Shown: positions 25,907-35,559, counted from the first letter of the stretch. The stretch is 64,000 bases of DNA from Alkalihalobacillus sp. YIM B00296 (GCF_020179385.1 NZ_JAIBLJ010000003.1:147098-211097); one strand, 5' to 3'. Program-made: numbers and translations. Notes: generated by a model from the sequence alone, not told the origin.

Positions 25907-28900
25907 TCAGTTTGAAATTTTTGTAACTTTTTTCTGTTTATTATCATTTTCAACAATCATGCGTTTGAATTCTTCAGGAATGACTTTCACAAATTGGGAA
26001 ATCGATTCATTCCAGTTGCTTAGGATGTGTTTAGCTCTCTGGCTCCCTGTATATTGGACATGTCTCAGAAGCATCGTGTGAAGGTGCTGGATTTCATCAT
26101 AATCATCAAGTTGTTCAAACAATACCATTTCACGGTTGCAATGCTTTTTCACAGCTCTATGATCCGTGTTCCAAATATAAGCGATTCCGCCTGACATCCC
26201 GGCTGCGAAATTCTTCCCGATCGATCCTAGTACAATGACTTTACCACCTGTCATATATTCACAACCATTATCTCCTACACCTTCGACCACTGCATGTACA
26301 CCACTGTTACGAACAGCAAAGCGTTCACCTGCTGAGCCGTTGATATATGCTTCACCATCAGTCGCTCCGAACAAGGATACATTTCCAATGATGACCTCTT
26401 CCATCTGTCGGACGATAGATTGGGAACTTGGAGAGACAATAAGCTTTCCGCCAGATAACCCTTTTCCTACATAGTCATTGGCATCTCCATTGACTTTCAT
26501 CGTGATACCTTTCGGGACAAAAGCACCGAAGCTTTGACCTGCAGATCCATTGAATTTGAGCTTGATGGTATCTTCAGGTAGGCCTTTCCCGCCATGGCGT
26601 TTGGTAACTTCATAACCTAACTGTGTTCCGACTGCTCTGTCTGTATTACGGATCGGCAATGTCAACGATACCGGTTTTTGATAAAGGATACTGTCTTGGA
26701 CTCTCGGTATGATTTCAGCTACATCCAGATGGGTTTCAGCATATTCTGTTCGGTAAGGACGTTCTCTCTCCTTCCAGGTCCCATCTGCTTTGACGAGTAA
26801 TGGAGAAAGGTCCATTTGACTTGCCTTCGGATGTTGTTTTGCTTTTTGGTTCGGTTTAAGAAGATCGGTCCTTCCAATCAATTCATCCATTGATCTGACG
26901 CCAAGTTGTGCCATGAGTTCCCGAATCTCTTCTGCAATGAAACGCATGTAATTGACGACATGATCTGCCTCACCCATGAACTTTTTCCGGAGTTCAGGAT
27001 TTTGGGTAGCAATTCCGACCGGGCATGTATCAAGGTGACAAGCTCTCATCAAGATACATCCAAGTACGACCAGCGGAGCAGTAGAGAAGCCATACTCCTC
27101 AGCACCAAGAAGTGCTGCTTTTACGACATCTTTTCCAGTCATCAACTTACCGTCTGTTTCGACGACAACCTTATCACGCAAGTTATTCAATACAAGTGTT
27201 TGATGAGCTTCTGCCAGGCCAAGCTCCCATGGGAGTCCTGCATGACGGATACTTGTTTTCGGAGAAGCTCCTGTACCCCCTTCATAGCCGCTGATGAGGA
27301 TGACATCTGCTTTTCCTTTTGCGACACCAGCTGCAATCGTGCCTACACCAGTCTTGGCAACCAATTTTACACTGATACGTGCTTCAGGGTTCGCGTGCTT
27401 CAAATCATAAATCAGCTGGGATAGATCTTCGATCGAGTAGATATCATGATGCGGAGGCGGCGAAATCAATCCTACACCAGGAGTAGATCCTCGGACTTCT
27501 GCAATCCAAGGGTGGACTTTCTTACCCGGAAGATGACCTCCTTCTCCAGGCTTCGCCCCTTGTGCCATTTTGATTTGTATTTCATCAGCACTGGAAAGAT
27601 AATGGCTGTTTACGCCAAATCGCCCAGAAGCTACTTGTTTGATCGCACTTTTTCGAATATCCCCATTCTTATCAGGGATATAACGATCAGGGTCTTCTCC
27701 ACCCTCACCAGAGTTGCTTTTTCCTCCTATACGGTTCATTGCTACCGCTAGGATTTCATGAGCTTCTTTACTTAGTGAACCGTATGACATTGCTCCGGTT
27801 TTAAAACGCTTGAAGATCGATTCAACCGGCTCCACTTGTTCAAGTGGAATTGGATCACTTTTCGTATCGATATCAAGTAAATCACGAAGAAACGTGATGT
27901 TCTCGTTAGAAGCTAATTCGGAAAATCGTTGATACAACTCTTTGTTGTTCGTCCTGCAGGCGTGCTGGAGGGTATGAATGGTTTCAGGGTTGAAGGAATG
28001 ATATTCCCCATCCTTCCTCCATTGCATCGCACCGCCGGATTCCAACAATAAATCTTTCTCGACATATGCTCTTCTATGCCTTTTCAACGACTCTTCTCCG
28101 ATTGTCTTCAGGTCGATACCACTCAACTTTGAAGCTGTTCCTGCAAAATACTTCGAAATGACTTCTTCATCGATCCCGATGGCTTCGAAGGTTTGTGCTC
28201 CACGGTAACTCTGGATTGTGGAAATTCCCATCTTGGACATCACTTTTACAATACCAGAGGTAGCTGCTTCTCTGTATCGCTCGACAGCTTCTTCGTAATC
28301 ATACTCGGTGATATGTTCCTGGCCGATCAGGTCTTCAATCGTGCGATAAGCAAGGTATGGATAAATCATATCTGCGCCAAATCCGATCAGCATCGAGAAC
28401 TGATGGACATCACGAGCTTCAGCTGTTTCAACGATGATACTGGCTTTTGTTCGAAGCCCTTTACGGACAAGGTAATGATGCAATCCACTTACCATGAGCA
28501 ATGAAGGAATCGGGACATTCTTTTCATCCATTTCACGATCAGTAAGGATGATCAAAGGAATTCCTTGAGCAATCGTCGCTTCAACTTTTTCAAAGATTTC
28601 TTCCAATCGGACCTCTAAGCTCTCCGCTCCCTTATCTGCAGAAAAACAGTAAGATATTTTTTTCGATCGGAAATCATTCCGTCCGTTATGGATGATTTCC
28701 TCATATTCTTGTTTACGCAGGATTGGTGTATAAAGCCTGATCCTTTTACAATGCTGTGGCCCTTCCTCTAATACATTGCTTTTCGGTCCTAGATAAGAAG
28801 TTGTAGATGTGACACTTTTTTCACGGATCGCATCAATCGGCGGATTGGTCACTTGAGCAAATAACTGCTTGAAATAATTGAATAATAATTGTGGTTTTTC

Positions 28901-30424
28901 CGATAACACTGCTAAAGGAGTATCATTCCCCATTGAACCGATCGGATCTTTTTGTTCATTGACCATCGGAACGATATTTTTGTTGATCTCCTCGTTTGTG
29001 AACCCATGTGTGAAATGGTACGTCTTCAATTGATCTTCAGAGATGTTTTCGAAGCTTGGTCCATCGATACGTCCATTCAATTGTACCAATGATTCGTTCA
29101 GCCATTTTCGGTAAGGATGTTCCATTGCGATTGAACGCTTAATATCTTCATTCAATAACACTTCATTCTTTTCAAGGTCGATCAAGATCATTTCGCCAGG
29201 TGCCAATCGTCCTTTTTGTACGACTTTATCCTGTTCAACGTCTAATACCCCTACCTCAGAGGAGAAAATGATTGTGTTATCCTCTGTCAAATAATAGCGA
29301 GCTGGACGGAGGCCGTTTCGGTCAATAGATGCCCCGATTTGTCTTCCATTTGTGTAAGCAAGTGCAGTCGGACCATCCCACGGTTCCATAATACAGCTTA
29401 AATATTCAAAACAAGCACGTTCTGGATCTTTCATCTGTTCATTGAAATCCCATGCTTCAGGAACCATCAACATTGCGGTATGAGAGATCGACCGTCCATT
29501 CATCATCAAGTACTCGAAAGCCTGGTCAAGCATTCCAGAGTCGCTTCCTTCCGTAGAAATGACAGGAAGAAGTTCCTTGTGCCTTTCTCCGAAAACATTG
29601 GAAACTGCTGTACTTTCCCTGGATTTCATCCAACTCACATTACCAGTGATGGTGTTGATTTCTCCATTGTGCATGATCATCCTGTTAGGATGGGCTCTTT
29701 CCCAGGAAGGAAACGTATTCGTACTATAACGTGAATGGACCATCCCGAATTGGGATTTACATAATAGATGGTCAAGATCCAGATAGAACTGATCTAATTG
29801 ATAGGATGTAAGCATCCCCTTGTAGACAATTGTACTTGGAGATAGACTTGCAATATAGAACGGTCCTTCCTTAACATCTATTTCTTTAACCACACGTTTT
29901 TCAATGATTCTACGGATCAAGTAAAGACGTTGTTCGAATTTTTGAACCGAGCGGATATCATCCGGCCTATTGATAAAGAGTTGACGAATGTATGGCATTG
30001 TCCGTTTAGATGAGGACTTGACAATATCCTCATTAACAGGCACTGTCCTCCAGCCTATCAATTTAAGGTTTTCTTCTAATGCTATTTCTTCTATTAAATT
30101 TTCAATCTGTGTACGGACTTTGGAATCTTGTGGCAGAAATAACATACCGACAGCATACTCTCCTTGTTTCGGCAGGAAATTGTTCCATGTTTCCCTGAAT
30201 AGCTGATCTGGTATCTGCACCATGATTCCAGCTCCATCCCCAGAGTCTGGGTCTGCCCCCTGGCCGCCTCGATGCTCCAGTCGACAAAGCATAGTAATGG
30301 AATCTTTGATTGTTTGATGTGTCGCTTCCCCGTCAACTTTTGCAACAAAACCGATTCCGCACGCATCACTTTCATATTTTGGATCATAAAGTCCTTGTTT
30401 CTGTGGAAGACCAGTTCGAATCAT
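25907..30424 (-). CDS. gltB: Glutamate synthase, large (alpha) subunit
   Basis: A 1505-residue enzyme making two glutamates from glutamine and 2-oxoglutarate. The N-terminal glutaminase domain has Cys22 (DACGIGF) as nucleophile after a short propeptide. The central and FMN-binding synthase domains follow (SGEGGEDPDRY and GGTGASPKTSIRHAGLPWE), then the [3Fe-4S] motif CILMRACHLDTCPVGIATQ and the C-terminal beta-helix domain (SGGIAYIW). The ATG has GGGGTGA upstream. It is called gltA in B. subtilis. It is divergent from its activator gltC, and the leader is unusually long. Confidence 0.95.
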   Translation of the reverse strand: MIRTGLPQKQGLYDPKYESDACGIGFVAKVDGEATHQTIKDSITMLCRLEHRGGQGADPDSGDGAGIMVQIPDQLFRETWNNFLPKQGEYAVGMLFLPQDSKVRTQIENLIEEIALEENLKLIGWRTVPVNEDIVKSSSKRTMPYIRQLFINRPDDIRSVQKFEQRLYLIRRIIEKRVVKEIDVKEGPFYIASLSPSTIVYKGMLTSYQLDQFYLDLDHLLCKSQFGMVHSRYSTNTFPSWERAHPNRMIMHNGEINTITGNVSWMKSRESTAVSNVFGERHKELLPVISTEGSDSGMLDQAFEYLMMNGRSISHTAMLMVPEAWDFNEQMKDPERACFEYLSCIMEPWDGPTALAYTNGRQIGASIDRNGLRPARYYLTEDNTIIFSSEVGVLDVEQDKVVQKGRLAPGEMILIDLEKNEVLLNEDIKRSIAMEHPYRKWLNESLVQLNGRIDGPSFENISEDQLKTYHFTHGFTNEEINKNIVPMVNEQKDPIGSMGNDTPLAVLSEKPQLLFNYFKQLFAQVTNPPIDAIREKSVTSTTSYLGPKSNVLEEGPQHCKRIRLYTPILRKQEYEEIIHNGRNDFRSKKISYCFSADKGAESLEVRLEEIFEKVEATIAQGIPLIILTDREMDEKNVPIPSLLMVSGLHHYLVRKGLRTKASIIVETAEARDVHQFSMLIGFGADMIYPYLAYRTIEDLIGQEHITEYDYEEAVERYREAATSGIVKVMSKMGISTIQSYRGAQTFEAIGIDEEVISKYFAGTASKLSGIDLKTIGEESLKRHRRAYVEKDLLLESGGAMQWRKDGEYHSFNPETIHTLQHACRTNNKELYQRFSELASNENITFLRDLLDIDTKSDPIPLEQVEPVESIFKRFKTGAMSYGSLSKEAHEILAVAMNRIGGKSNSGEGGEDPDRYIPDKNGDIRKSAIKQVASGRFGVNSHYLSSADEIQIKMAQGAKPGEGGHLPGKKVHPWIAEVRGSTPGVGLISPPPHHDIYSIEDLSQLIYDLKHANPEARISVKLVAKTGVGTIAAGVAKGKADVILISGYEGGTGASPKTSIRHAGLPWELGLAEAHQTLVLNNLRDKVVVETDGKLMTGKDVVKAALLGAEEYGFSTAPLVVLGCILMRACHLDTCPVGIATQNPELRKKFMGEADHVVNYMRFIAEEIRELMAQLGVRSMDELIGRTDLLKPNQKAKQHPKASQMDLSPLLVKADGTWKERERPYRTEYAETHLDVAEIIPRVQDSILYQKPVSLTLPIRNTDRAVGTQLGYEVTKRHGGKGLPEDTIKLKFNGSAGQSFGAFVPKGITMKVNGDANDYVGKGLSGGKLIVSPSSQSIVRQMEEVIIGNVSLFGATDGEAYINGSAGERFAVRNSGVHAVVEGVGDNGCEYMTGGKVIVLGSIGKNFAAGMSGGIAYIWNTDHRAVKKHCNREMVLFEQLDDYDEIQHLHTMLLRHVQYTGSQRAKHILSNWNESISQFVKVIPEEFKRMIVENDNKQKKVTKISN

Positions 30425-30486
30425 AGTATCACCCCATCTGCAAAATTAAATCGTGGCTTGATATAGCCTTTCCGCACTTTTCGTTA

Positions 30487-30600
30487 TAGCCCCATTTAAA
30501 TATAAGGTTTTCTAACGGACTCCTATTTTCGTTAAAAGATTGCTCCACTTCTGATACGAACGAGCAAGGTGAACTTGGTCAAATCGTTAGGAAATGGGGC
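30487..30600. repeat. Inverted-repeat-bounded structured element in the gltB leader
   Basis: GCCCCATTT (30489-30497) and AAATGGGGC (30592-30600) are perfect inverted ends of a stretch of about 112 bases. Inside, TCTAACG (30511-30517) pairs with CGTTAG (30585-30590). TTGCTC (30540-30545) and GAGCAA (30562-30567) form an apical stem around the top loop. The whole can fold into one long branched hairpin on either strand. It has no coding sense. It may be a mobile miniature element or an RNA leader structure of gltB. Confidence 0.6.
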
Positions 30601-30764
30601 AATAGCCTGTAGATTTAAAAAGTGATAAACGGAGTTAAAGTGAGACATCTATCAATAATAAAAACTTACTTTTACATGTTTGGTTCGAAAATTTCTGACA
30701 AAAGGTTTGTTTCTATCCTAAGGGTTTTCTGTTATGCTTTCAATATATAAATTCGATAGAATTG

Positions 30765-30779
30765 ATCTCTTTTTGAGAT
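30765..30779. promoter_or_regulatory. GltC-binding box
   Basis: The palindrome ATCTC-TTTTT-GAGAT lies 26 bases before the gltC start. The B. subtilis gltC-gltA region carries the same kind of dyad, ATCTC-N-GAGAT, bound by the LysR regulator GltC to activate gltAB and repress gltC. On the minus strand TTGAAA (30743-30738) and TAGGAT (30720-30715), spacing 17, is a possible gltB promoter just downstream of the box. Confidence 0.75.
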
Positions 30780-30804
30780 TAAACGCTTACAAGGGTTGAT
30801 ATAC

Positions 30805-31710
30805 ATGGAACTTAGACAGATAAAATATTTTATAAAAGTTGCAGAAATGGAGCATGTCAGTGAGGCGGCAGCTGAATTACACGTTGCACAATCAGCGGTA
30901 AGTCGTCAAATTGCGAATCTTGAAGAAGAATTAGGGGTGAATTTGTTTTTCAGGGAAGGAAGAAACATCCGGTTGACCCCAGTCGGTAGGATTTTTCTGG
31001 ATCATGTGAAAATCGCTGTTGTTGAGCTGGAAAAGGCAAAGCAAGAAGTTTATGAATTCCTGAATCCGGAAACAGGTACGATCCGGCTGGGATTTCCAAC
31101 AAGTCTAGCAGCGAAAACTTTACCGTCGGTCATCTCAGCATTCCGTAAGGAACATCCACAAATCGGCTTCCAATTACGTCAAGGAACTGTACCCGAATTG
31201 ACGACAGCAGTCATTCAAGGACACATCGATCTTGCGTTTGTTTCTCCAGTTCCTCAAAAACAGACAGATGTAAAAGGTGAGATTTTTTTCACTGAGAAGG
31301 TCATGGCGCTTCTTCCAGTCAATCATCATCTTGCGGATGAACCCTATCTTCGTCTTGTCCAATTACGTCATGAACCCTTTGTTCTGTTCCGTCAGGGGTA
31401 CATTTTGCGGGATACCGTCATGAGAGCATGTCAACAAGTCGGTTTCAACCCTCGCATCGCATTTGAAGGTGAGGATGTCGATACGATAAAAGGACTTGTA
31501 TCTGCTGGACTCGGGGTAAGTCTTTTACCTGAAATCACTCTCCATGGACAAAGTGAACAAGAATGGAAGGCGATCGAAATCATCGAACCGAATGTAAAAC
31601 GGACAGTCGGTATCATCATTCCACAAAATCGGCAGCTTGCCCCATCAGAAAGGATCTTCTTTGAATTCCTGAAACAGTTTTACGAAAAGCTGAACCGGTT
31701 CGGAGAGTAA
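30805..31710 (+). CDS. gltC: LysR-family transcriptional activator GltC
   Basis: A 301-residue LysR protein: helix-turn-helix at about residues 18-37 (VSEAAAELHVAQSAVSRQIA), then the effector domain from about residue 90 (GTIRLGFPTSLAAKTLPSVI). In B. subtilis GltC activates gltAB when 2-oxoglutarate is high and is inhibited by glutamate. Divergent placement from gltB and the ATCTC/GAGAT box upstream confirm the assignment. ATG 30805 follows AAGGG with suitable spacing; an in-frame TTG at 30796 is possible but less likely. A terminator follows. Confidence 0.9.
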   Translation: MELRQIKYFIKVAEMEHVSEAAAELHVAQSAVSRQIANLEEELGVNLFFREGRNIRLTPVGRIFLDHVKIAVVELEKAKQEVYEFLNPETGTIRLGFPTSLAAKTLPSVISAFRKEHPQIGFQLRQGTVPELTTAVIQGHIDLAFVSPVPQKQTDVKGEIFFTEKVMALLPVNHHLADEPYLRLVQLRHEPFVLFRQGYILRDTVMRACQQVGFNPRIAFEGEDVDTIKGLVSAGLGVSLLPEITLHGQSEQEWKAIEIIEPNVKRTVGIIIPQNRQLAPSERIFFEFLKQFYEKLNRFGE

Positions 31711-31718
31711 TATATTAA

Positions 31719-31753
31719 AAAGGAGAAACCTATTTATATGAGGTTTCTCCTTT
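31719..31753 (+). terminator. Terminator of gltC
   Basis: AAGGAGAAACC pairs with GGTTTCTCCTT around an A/T loop, followed by TATC; A-rich sequence before the stem makes it partly bidirectional. Confidence 0.75.
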
Positions 31754-31824
31754 ATCATGATAAAAAGTACGATTAAAGAATTGGTCCTGCTCATCTATGG
31801 CGTTAAACTGAAGTGCATCGTCAC

Positions 31825-32140
31825 TCACTCATTGCTTTGTTTCCAATCGAGCAATTGGTACCCATTGGCGAAAAAGACTTCAGAAAGTTTGTCGCTGCTC
31901 CACTCTACAATGCCTGAAATAATGTAATAAGTTACACTTGCGATTAAAAAAGTCCGGTTTTTCCAGTATTGAATCGTTTCATCCGTCCAAATATTAATGA
32001 ATACCCAATTCAATCGGTTTATCAAAATAGGTATTGAAGAACCCCTCTATAGCCTGTTTTTCCATTACCTCCTCAGCTTTTAAGTAAGGTAGATCGATTA
32101 TGAATGGATATACCATAGCACGTACCTTTATCCTATTCAT
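31825..32140 (-). pseudogene. Unknown small protein, single-base frameshift
   Basis: One minus-strand frame runs from ATG 32140 (MNRIKVRAMVYPFIIDLPYL) to FDKPIE, then stops at a nearby TAA. A second frame continues from the same place with VFINIWTDETIQYWKNRTF to an end at 31825. Removing one T at the GAATTGGG site (about 32010) joins them into a 104-residue protein without a gap; the span, 316 bases, is one more than 105 codons. I do not recognise the family. It is either a decayed gene or a sequence error. Confidence 0.5.
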
Positions 32141-32199
32141 AAAAAGGTATGAACTTATGCAAAACGGGCGATGATGTTTACTAAAAAAGGTGATTTCAA

Positions 32200-32451
32200 A
32201 TGGAATTATACCGGATCTTCTATACCTTTCGCACGAGAGATTTGAATTTTCTTACTATTACTGGAATGGATATGGTCAATCGTAAGCTTTTTTCAGTTCT
32301 TGTATATTCAGAAAATGATTCAATTGACATGGATCATCCCCTGTCACCAGACATGCCCGGATCATTGAAACAGCTATTATTAGAAGAAAAACACCAAATT
32401 GATTCAGGTTATTATGATTTGACATCATGGAATACGAACGTTTTTCATTGA
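32200..32451 (+). CDS. Hypothetical protein, 83 residues
   Basis: A small soluble protein starting MELYRIFYTFRTRDLNFL, with an acidic middle (SENDSIDMDHPLSPD) and no signal or membrane segment. AAAGGTGAT at proper distance before ATG 32200 supports real translation. I know no family for it. It converges on the frameshifted VTT-type gene that ends at 32453. Confidence 0.55.
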   Translation: MELYRIFYTFRTRDLNFLTITGMDMVNRKLFSVLVYSENDSIDMDHPLSPDMPGSLKQLLLEEKHQIDSGYYDLTSWNTNVFH

Positions 32452-32452
32452 G

Positions 32453-33075
32453 TTAGTGATCGATCGGTAATTTAGCTTTTTTGTAGGAAAGCAAGGATAC
32501 TGTCGTAAGAACGATTGAGGATATGATAATATGAATTTGATTACCAGATGCCAGGCTGCTCCCGAAAAAATTTAACAAGAATGTTCCTGGGATCATACCC
32601 ACAAAGGTTCCTGATAAATAAGAACGGAAGTTTACAGTAGAAAGACCTGAAGCATAGCTTACCAAGTCAAAGTTCAGAAAAGGCATTACCCTTAAGATAT
32701 AGTAAAATCCTTTTTCATCGATACTTTTTTGAAGATTCCTTGTCCGCTTCCATTTTTGAATATGAAAATGGTTTCCATATTTTCTCACAATACCGAACGA
32801 AAGGGGTGCAGCCTTCCTACAATTGTCAGTAACGTTCCTGCTATTATACCGAAGGCAAGCCCTCCAGTAACAGATAAAATAAGAAATGGAAAGAAAATGA
32901 ACGGGCGAAGTGAACAAAACAACACGTAGATGACTGGGGAAAAGATCCCGAAGGAAATCAACCAGTCCCTTAAATTTTCTGTATCATAATCAACATACTC
33001 CCTGCCGATCAAGCCCAGAAAAATGAAAAAGAGAATGATCGAACTGTATTTCAACATTTTCATAACGATATTCAT
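32453..33075 (-). pseudogene. TVP38/TMEM64 (VTT) family membrane protein, frameshifted
   Basis: The first frame from ATG 33075 (MNIVMKMLKYSSIILFF) runs through FPFLILSVTGGLAFGIIAGTLLT and then stops. The second frame carries the rest (APLSFGIVRKYG, VMPFLNFDLVSYASGLS and GTFVGMIPGTFLLNFFG). Together they make a complete VTT protein of about 207 residues if one base is added at about 32812. Members are lipid scramblase-like membrane proteins (YqeD, YtxB, YdjZ in B. subtilis). AAAGGG is the ribosome site. A sequence error is as likely as true decay. Confidence 0.75.
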
Positions 33076-33179
33076 AAACAAAGCCCTTTCCCCGTATAAA
33101 GCTCGCTCTGTAATATATGTCATGTAAAATGAATGCGTACATCGATCATTCTCTAATTTGTTAACATAATAATGTTATG

Positions 33180-33629
33180 TTATCCTTCATCCTTCGAGAG
33201 TTTGATGAGGGATTTTATTTTCTTATGGATTTTGTCCTCATTGTACTGCTTCTCTGCATGTTTTGCTTCAAATTTATCCATTTCTAAAAAAATTTTTTTA
33301 TCAGGTGAGACCGTAACATCCATATCGGGGTGCCTCGCTTCCACTTTCTTTTTCACTTTCTTCGTAATTTCTTGAAGTTGGAATCGGTCTACTGTTGTAA
33401 CTTTAATGGCTACAAGCAGATCATTCCGTGCTTGCATGATTTTTACATCTTCTACTCCATCCATCTTTTGGATTTTCTTTTCTAATATTGTTCCTTCATT
33501 GTTACCCAATTCCTGTGTGGTGATCGTATTTTGTCTTTCTGTTTCTTGTTTGATGTTACATCCTGCAAGAAAAGAAAAAACAATTAAAACAGCCATCCAT
33601 ATCATTGCTCCTGCTTTCATTCCTCTCAT
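33180..33629 (-). CDS. YhcN/YlaJ-family sporulation lipoprotein
   Basis: A 149-residue protein with a lipoprotein signal: a hydrophobic helix (MIWMAVLIVFSFLAGC) ending in lipobox LAGC. After a linker follows a domain with MDGVEDVKIMQARNDLLVAI and VEARHPDMDVTVSPDK, the pattern of YhcN/YlaJ lipoproteins of the inner spore membrane, which affect germination and outgrowth. ATG 33629 has AAAGGTGAG just upstream. It is followed, on its 5' side, by the glycosyltransferase gene, 24 bases apart on the same strand. Confidence 0.75.
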   Translation of the reverse strand: MRGMKAGAMIWMAVLIVFSFLAGCNIKQETERQNTITTQELGNNEGTILEKKIQKMDGVEDVKIMQARNDLLVAIKVTTVDRFQLQEITKKVKKKVEARHPDMDVTVSPDKKIFLEMDKFEAKHAEKQYNEDKIHKKIKSLIKLSKDEG

Positions 33630-33652
33630 GTGCACTCACCTTTCTCAATCTG

Positions 33653-34771
33653 CTATTTTGTAAGCCCAATCAATTGATTGGTTTGGATTAAATCCATAAA
33701 AATATGGGGAAAATCCACTGGTTCGATTCGTTCATAATATTGCTGTATTTTTTCCTGCAGCTGCCTATAATACGTCTCATTATCTAATCGATATAGGATT
33801 TGATTTTCAATATCTTTTTCCTGTATGAGGGAAAAGACCAGCTGATGCTTCTTAAGGTAATCCAGGTTGTATTCCTCTTGTCCAGGCAAGTAATCATAAA
33901 TAAATATCGGCAATCTTTTCACCAGACATTCGGAAATCGTTACACCCCCTGGTTTAGTGATGATTGCGTCACTTTGTTCATATAAGTCATTCATCTCAGC
34001 TTTTGAATCGATGTAAGGGTAGGCAGTGATGTACTTGTTATTTAATGTTTTGATTTGGCTTAACAACCGATAGTTTTTTCCACATAAAACACTATAATGG
34101 ACCTTCCCTGAAGGCTGGATTGATTTTATGAAGTCGTATAACCTGCCAGTGCCTAAATTCCCACCTGAAATAAGGAGCCGAAGATTATTTTTCACTTGAT
34201 GTTTCCTTCGTTCAATCGGAATGATACTTCGATCTACCGGTATACCACTTGTGATAATCTTATGTTCTGCCACCCCTTTTTGAACAAGTTCAGATCTGAA
34301 ATCCGTATCGGGTACGAGGTGTAGATCAACAAAGTCCCTCCCCCAAAGATTGTTAATGACAAAATCCGTATAGACATTAATGATCGGAACCTTTATGGCA
34401 CCTTGTCCTTTCAAATGGTTCAACAAGCATGAGGGCAACCCATGGGTACAAACAATGAGGTCTGGTCGATACCGATCGATTATTTGTCGTAATCTCTTCA
34501 GAAACAGTTTCTGATAAAACCTTTGGGAAAAGGTATTCTCATTTCTTGATTTAGCGAATCTTTTATAGACATTGCTATAAATCCCAGGTCCTGTACGGAT
34601 CCATCCTAAATAAGCATGTGATACGGCCATTTCACCCTTTCCGTATACATAAGAAATCAATTCGATCTTTTCACAATCAAATGCTTTATTTAATTCACGG
34701 CTGATTGTGTCGGCTACATGATGGTGTCCTGATGAAATTGTTAATAGCGGCATAATTAAGACTTTATTCAT
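33653..34771 (-). CDS. ykoN: MGDG-synthase-like glycosyltransferase (YkoN-like)
   Basis: A 372-residue GT28-type enzyme. The N-terminal MGDG-synthase motif (SSGHHHVADTI) binds the acceptor lipid, and the C-terminal half has the sugar-nucleotide site (SGGNLGTGRL and ITKPGGVTISECLVKRLP). Relatives transfer glucose or galactose to diacylglycerol (UgtP) or act on unknown acceptors. B. subtilis ykoN is near ykoP and ykoQ, as here, where those genes are divergent. ATG 34771 has AGTTAGGG upstream. Confidence 0.75.
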   Translation of the reverse strand: MNKVLIMPLLTISSGHHHVADTISRELNKAFDCEKIELISYVYGKGEMAVSHAYLGWIRTGPGIYSNVYKRFAKSRNENTFSQRFYQKLFLKRLRQIIDRYRPDLIVCTHGLPSCLLNHLKGQGAIKVPIINVYTDFVINNLWGRDFVDLHLVPDTDFRSELVQKGVAEHKIITSGIPVDRSIIPIERRKHQVKNNLRLLISGGNLGTGRLYDFIKSIQPSGKVHYSVLCGKNYRLLSQIKTLNNKYITAYPYIDSKAEMNDLYEQSDAIITKPGGVTISECLVKRLPIFIYDYLPGQEEYNLDYLKKHQLVFSLIQEKDIENQILYRLDNETYYRQLQEKIQQYYERIEPVDFPHIFMDLIQTNQLIGLTK

Positions 34772-34923
34772 TGACCCTAACTCTTCTCTTTTTTTTAATC
34801 TTATTGTTTGGGAAAAAGCTAAAAACATTCCTTTGGTTTTCTAACCTGTTATTACCATCTTTACATCAGATTCTGCAGGTAAAAATAATGGGGACGAAAA
34901 TTGTATTTTAAGGAGTTATGGAA

Positions 34924-35490
34924 ATGGAAATAATAAGAAACTATGCAATTTCATTATGGAGCTTATGGGATCCATTATATTATTCGCTTACACGATTGAC
35001 ATATATCGAAAGAGGGGAACCGGAAAAATGTGTGTTCAGAGTCCGACTGACAAAATACAAAGGCTCACCTACCTTATTGAACGATGGTACCCAAATCAAC
35101 AAAAATGATCTCCTGGTAAAGATCCATCTTCATAATGTCCGACTACTCCAAAAAATGCGGTACTCACCAAATGATTTTCAAAAAGGGATCCTAATGTATC
35201 GAAATGTCCAACAGTCAATGCCATTTCTAGCTGCCTATGTAAAGGGGCATGAACGATACGGTGAGATCAAGGGAATCATTGGTATAACTCTCCTTAATAA
35301 AGGGACAAAGAAGCTTGGATTCGAATCATTCCCGTTGAAGAGCAAGATCTATCGTATGTTCAAACTTACTTCTCTTTTACCGATCTACTTATTGTCTAAC
35401 CAAAATAATAATGGCATTTTCGGTACTGATCCAAGGTATTTGATGATGTCCAAAGAACAGCTTATAGAGCGGTATAACGGTAAAAACTGA
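34924..35490 (+). CDS. ykoP: YkoP-like protein
   Basis: A 188-residue protein without signal or clear membrane helix. It has aromatic motifs near the start (SLWSLWDPLYYSLTRLTYI) and the Gly-rich MPFLAAYVKGHERYGEIKG. Called YkoP-like because of its place between a YkoN-type glycosyltransferase and a YkoQ-type phosphoesterase, as in B. subtilis; a polysaccharide or lipid-linked role is likely but unproven. ATG 34924 fits AAGGAG (34910-34915) better than ATG 34918. Confidence 0.6.
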   Translation: MEIIRNYAISLWSLWDPLYYSLTRLTYIERGEPEKCVFRVRLTKYKGSPTLLNDGTQINKNDLLVKIHLHNVRLLQKMRYSPNDFQKGILMYRNVQQSMPFLAAYVKGHERYGEIKGIIGITLLNKGTKKLGFESFPLKSKIYRMFKLTSLLPIYLLSNQNNNGIFGTDPRYLMMSKEQLIERYNGKN

Positions 35491-35559
35491 TGATTTACAT
35501 CATTTACCGGTTCCAATCCCCTCCCAATTACCTATAATTGTATATGGGAGGGGATTATA

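Noticed and set aside
26906-27424. 172-residue + strand frame with many Cys inside gltB
   Set aside because: It is antisense to a highly conserved part of gltB and has no ribosome site or family likeness.
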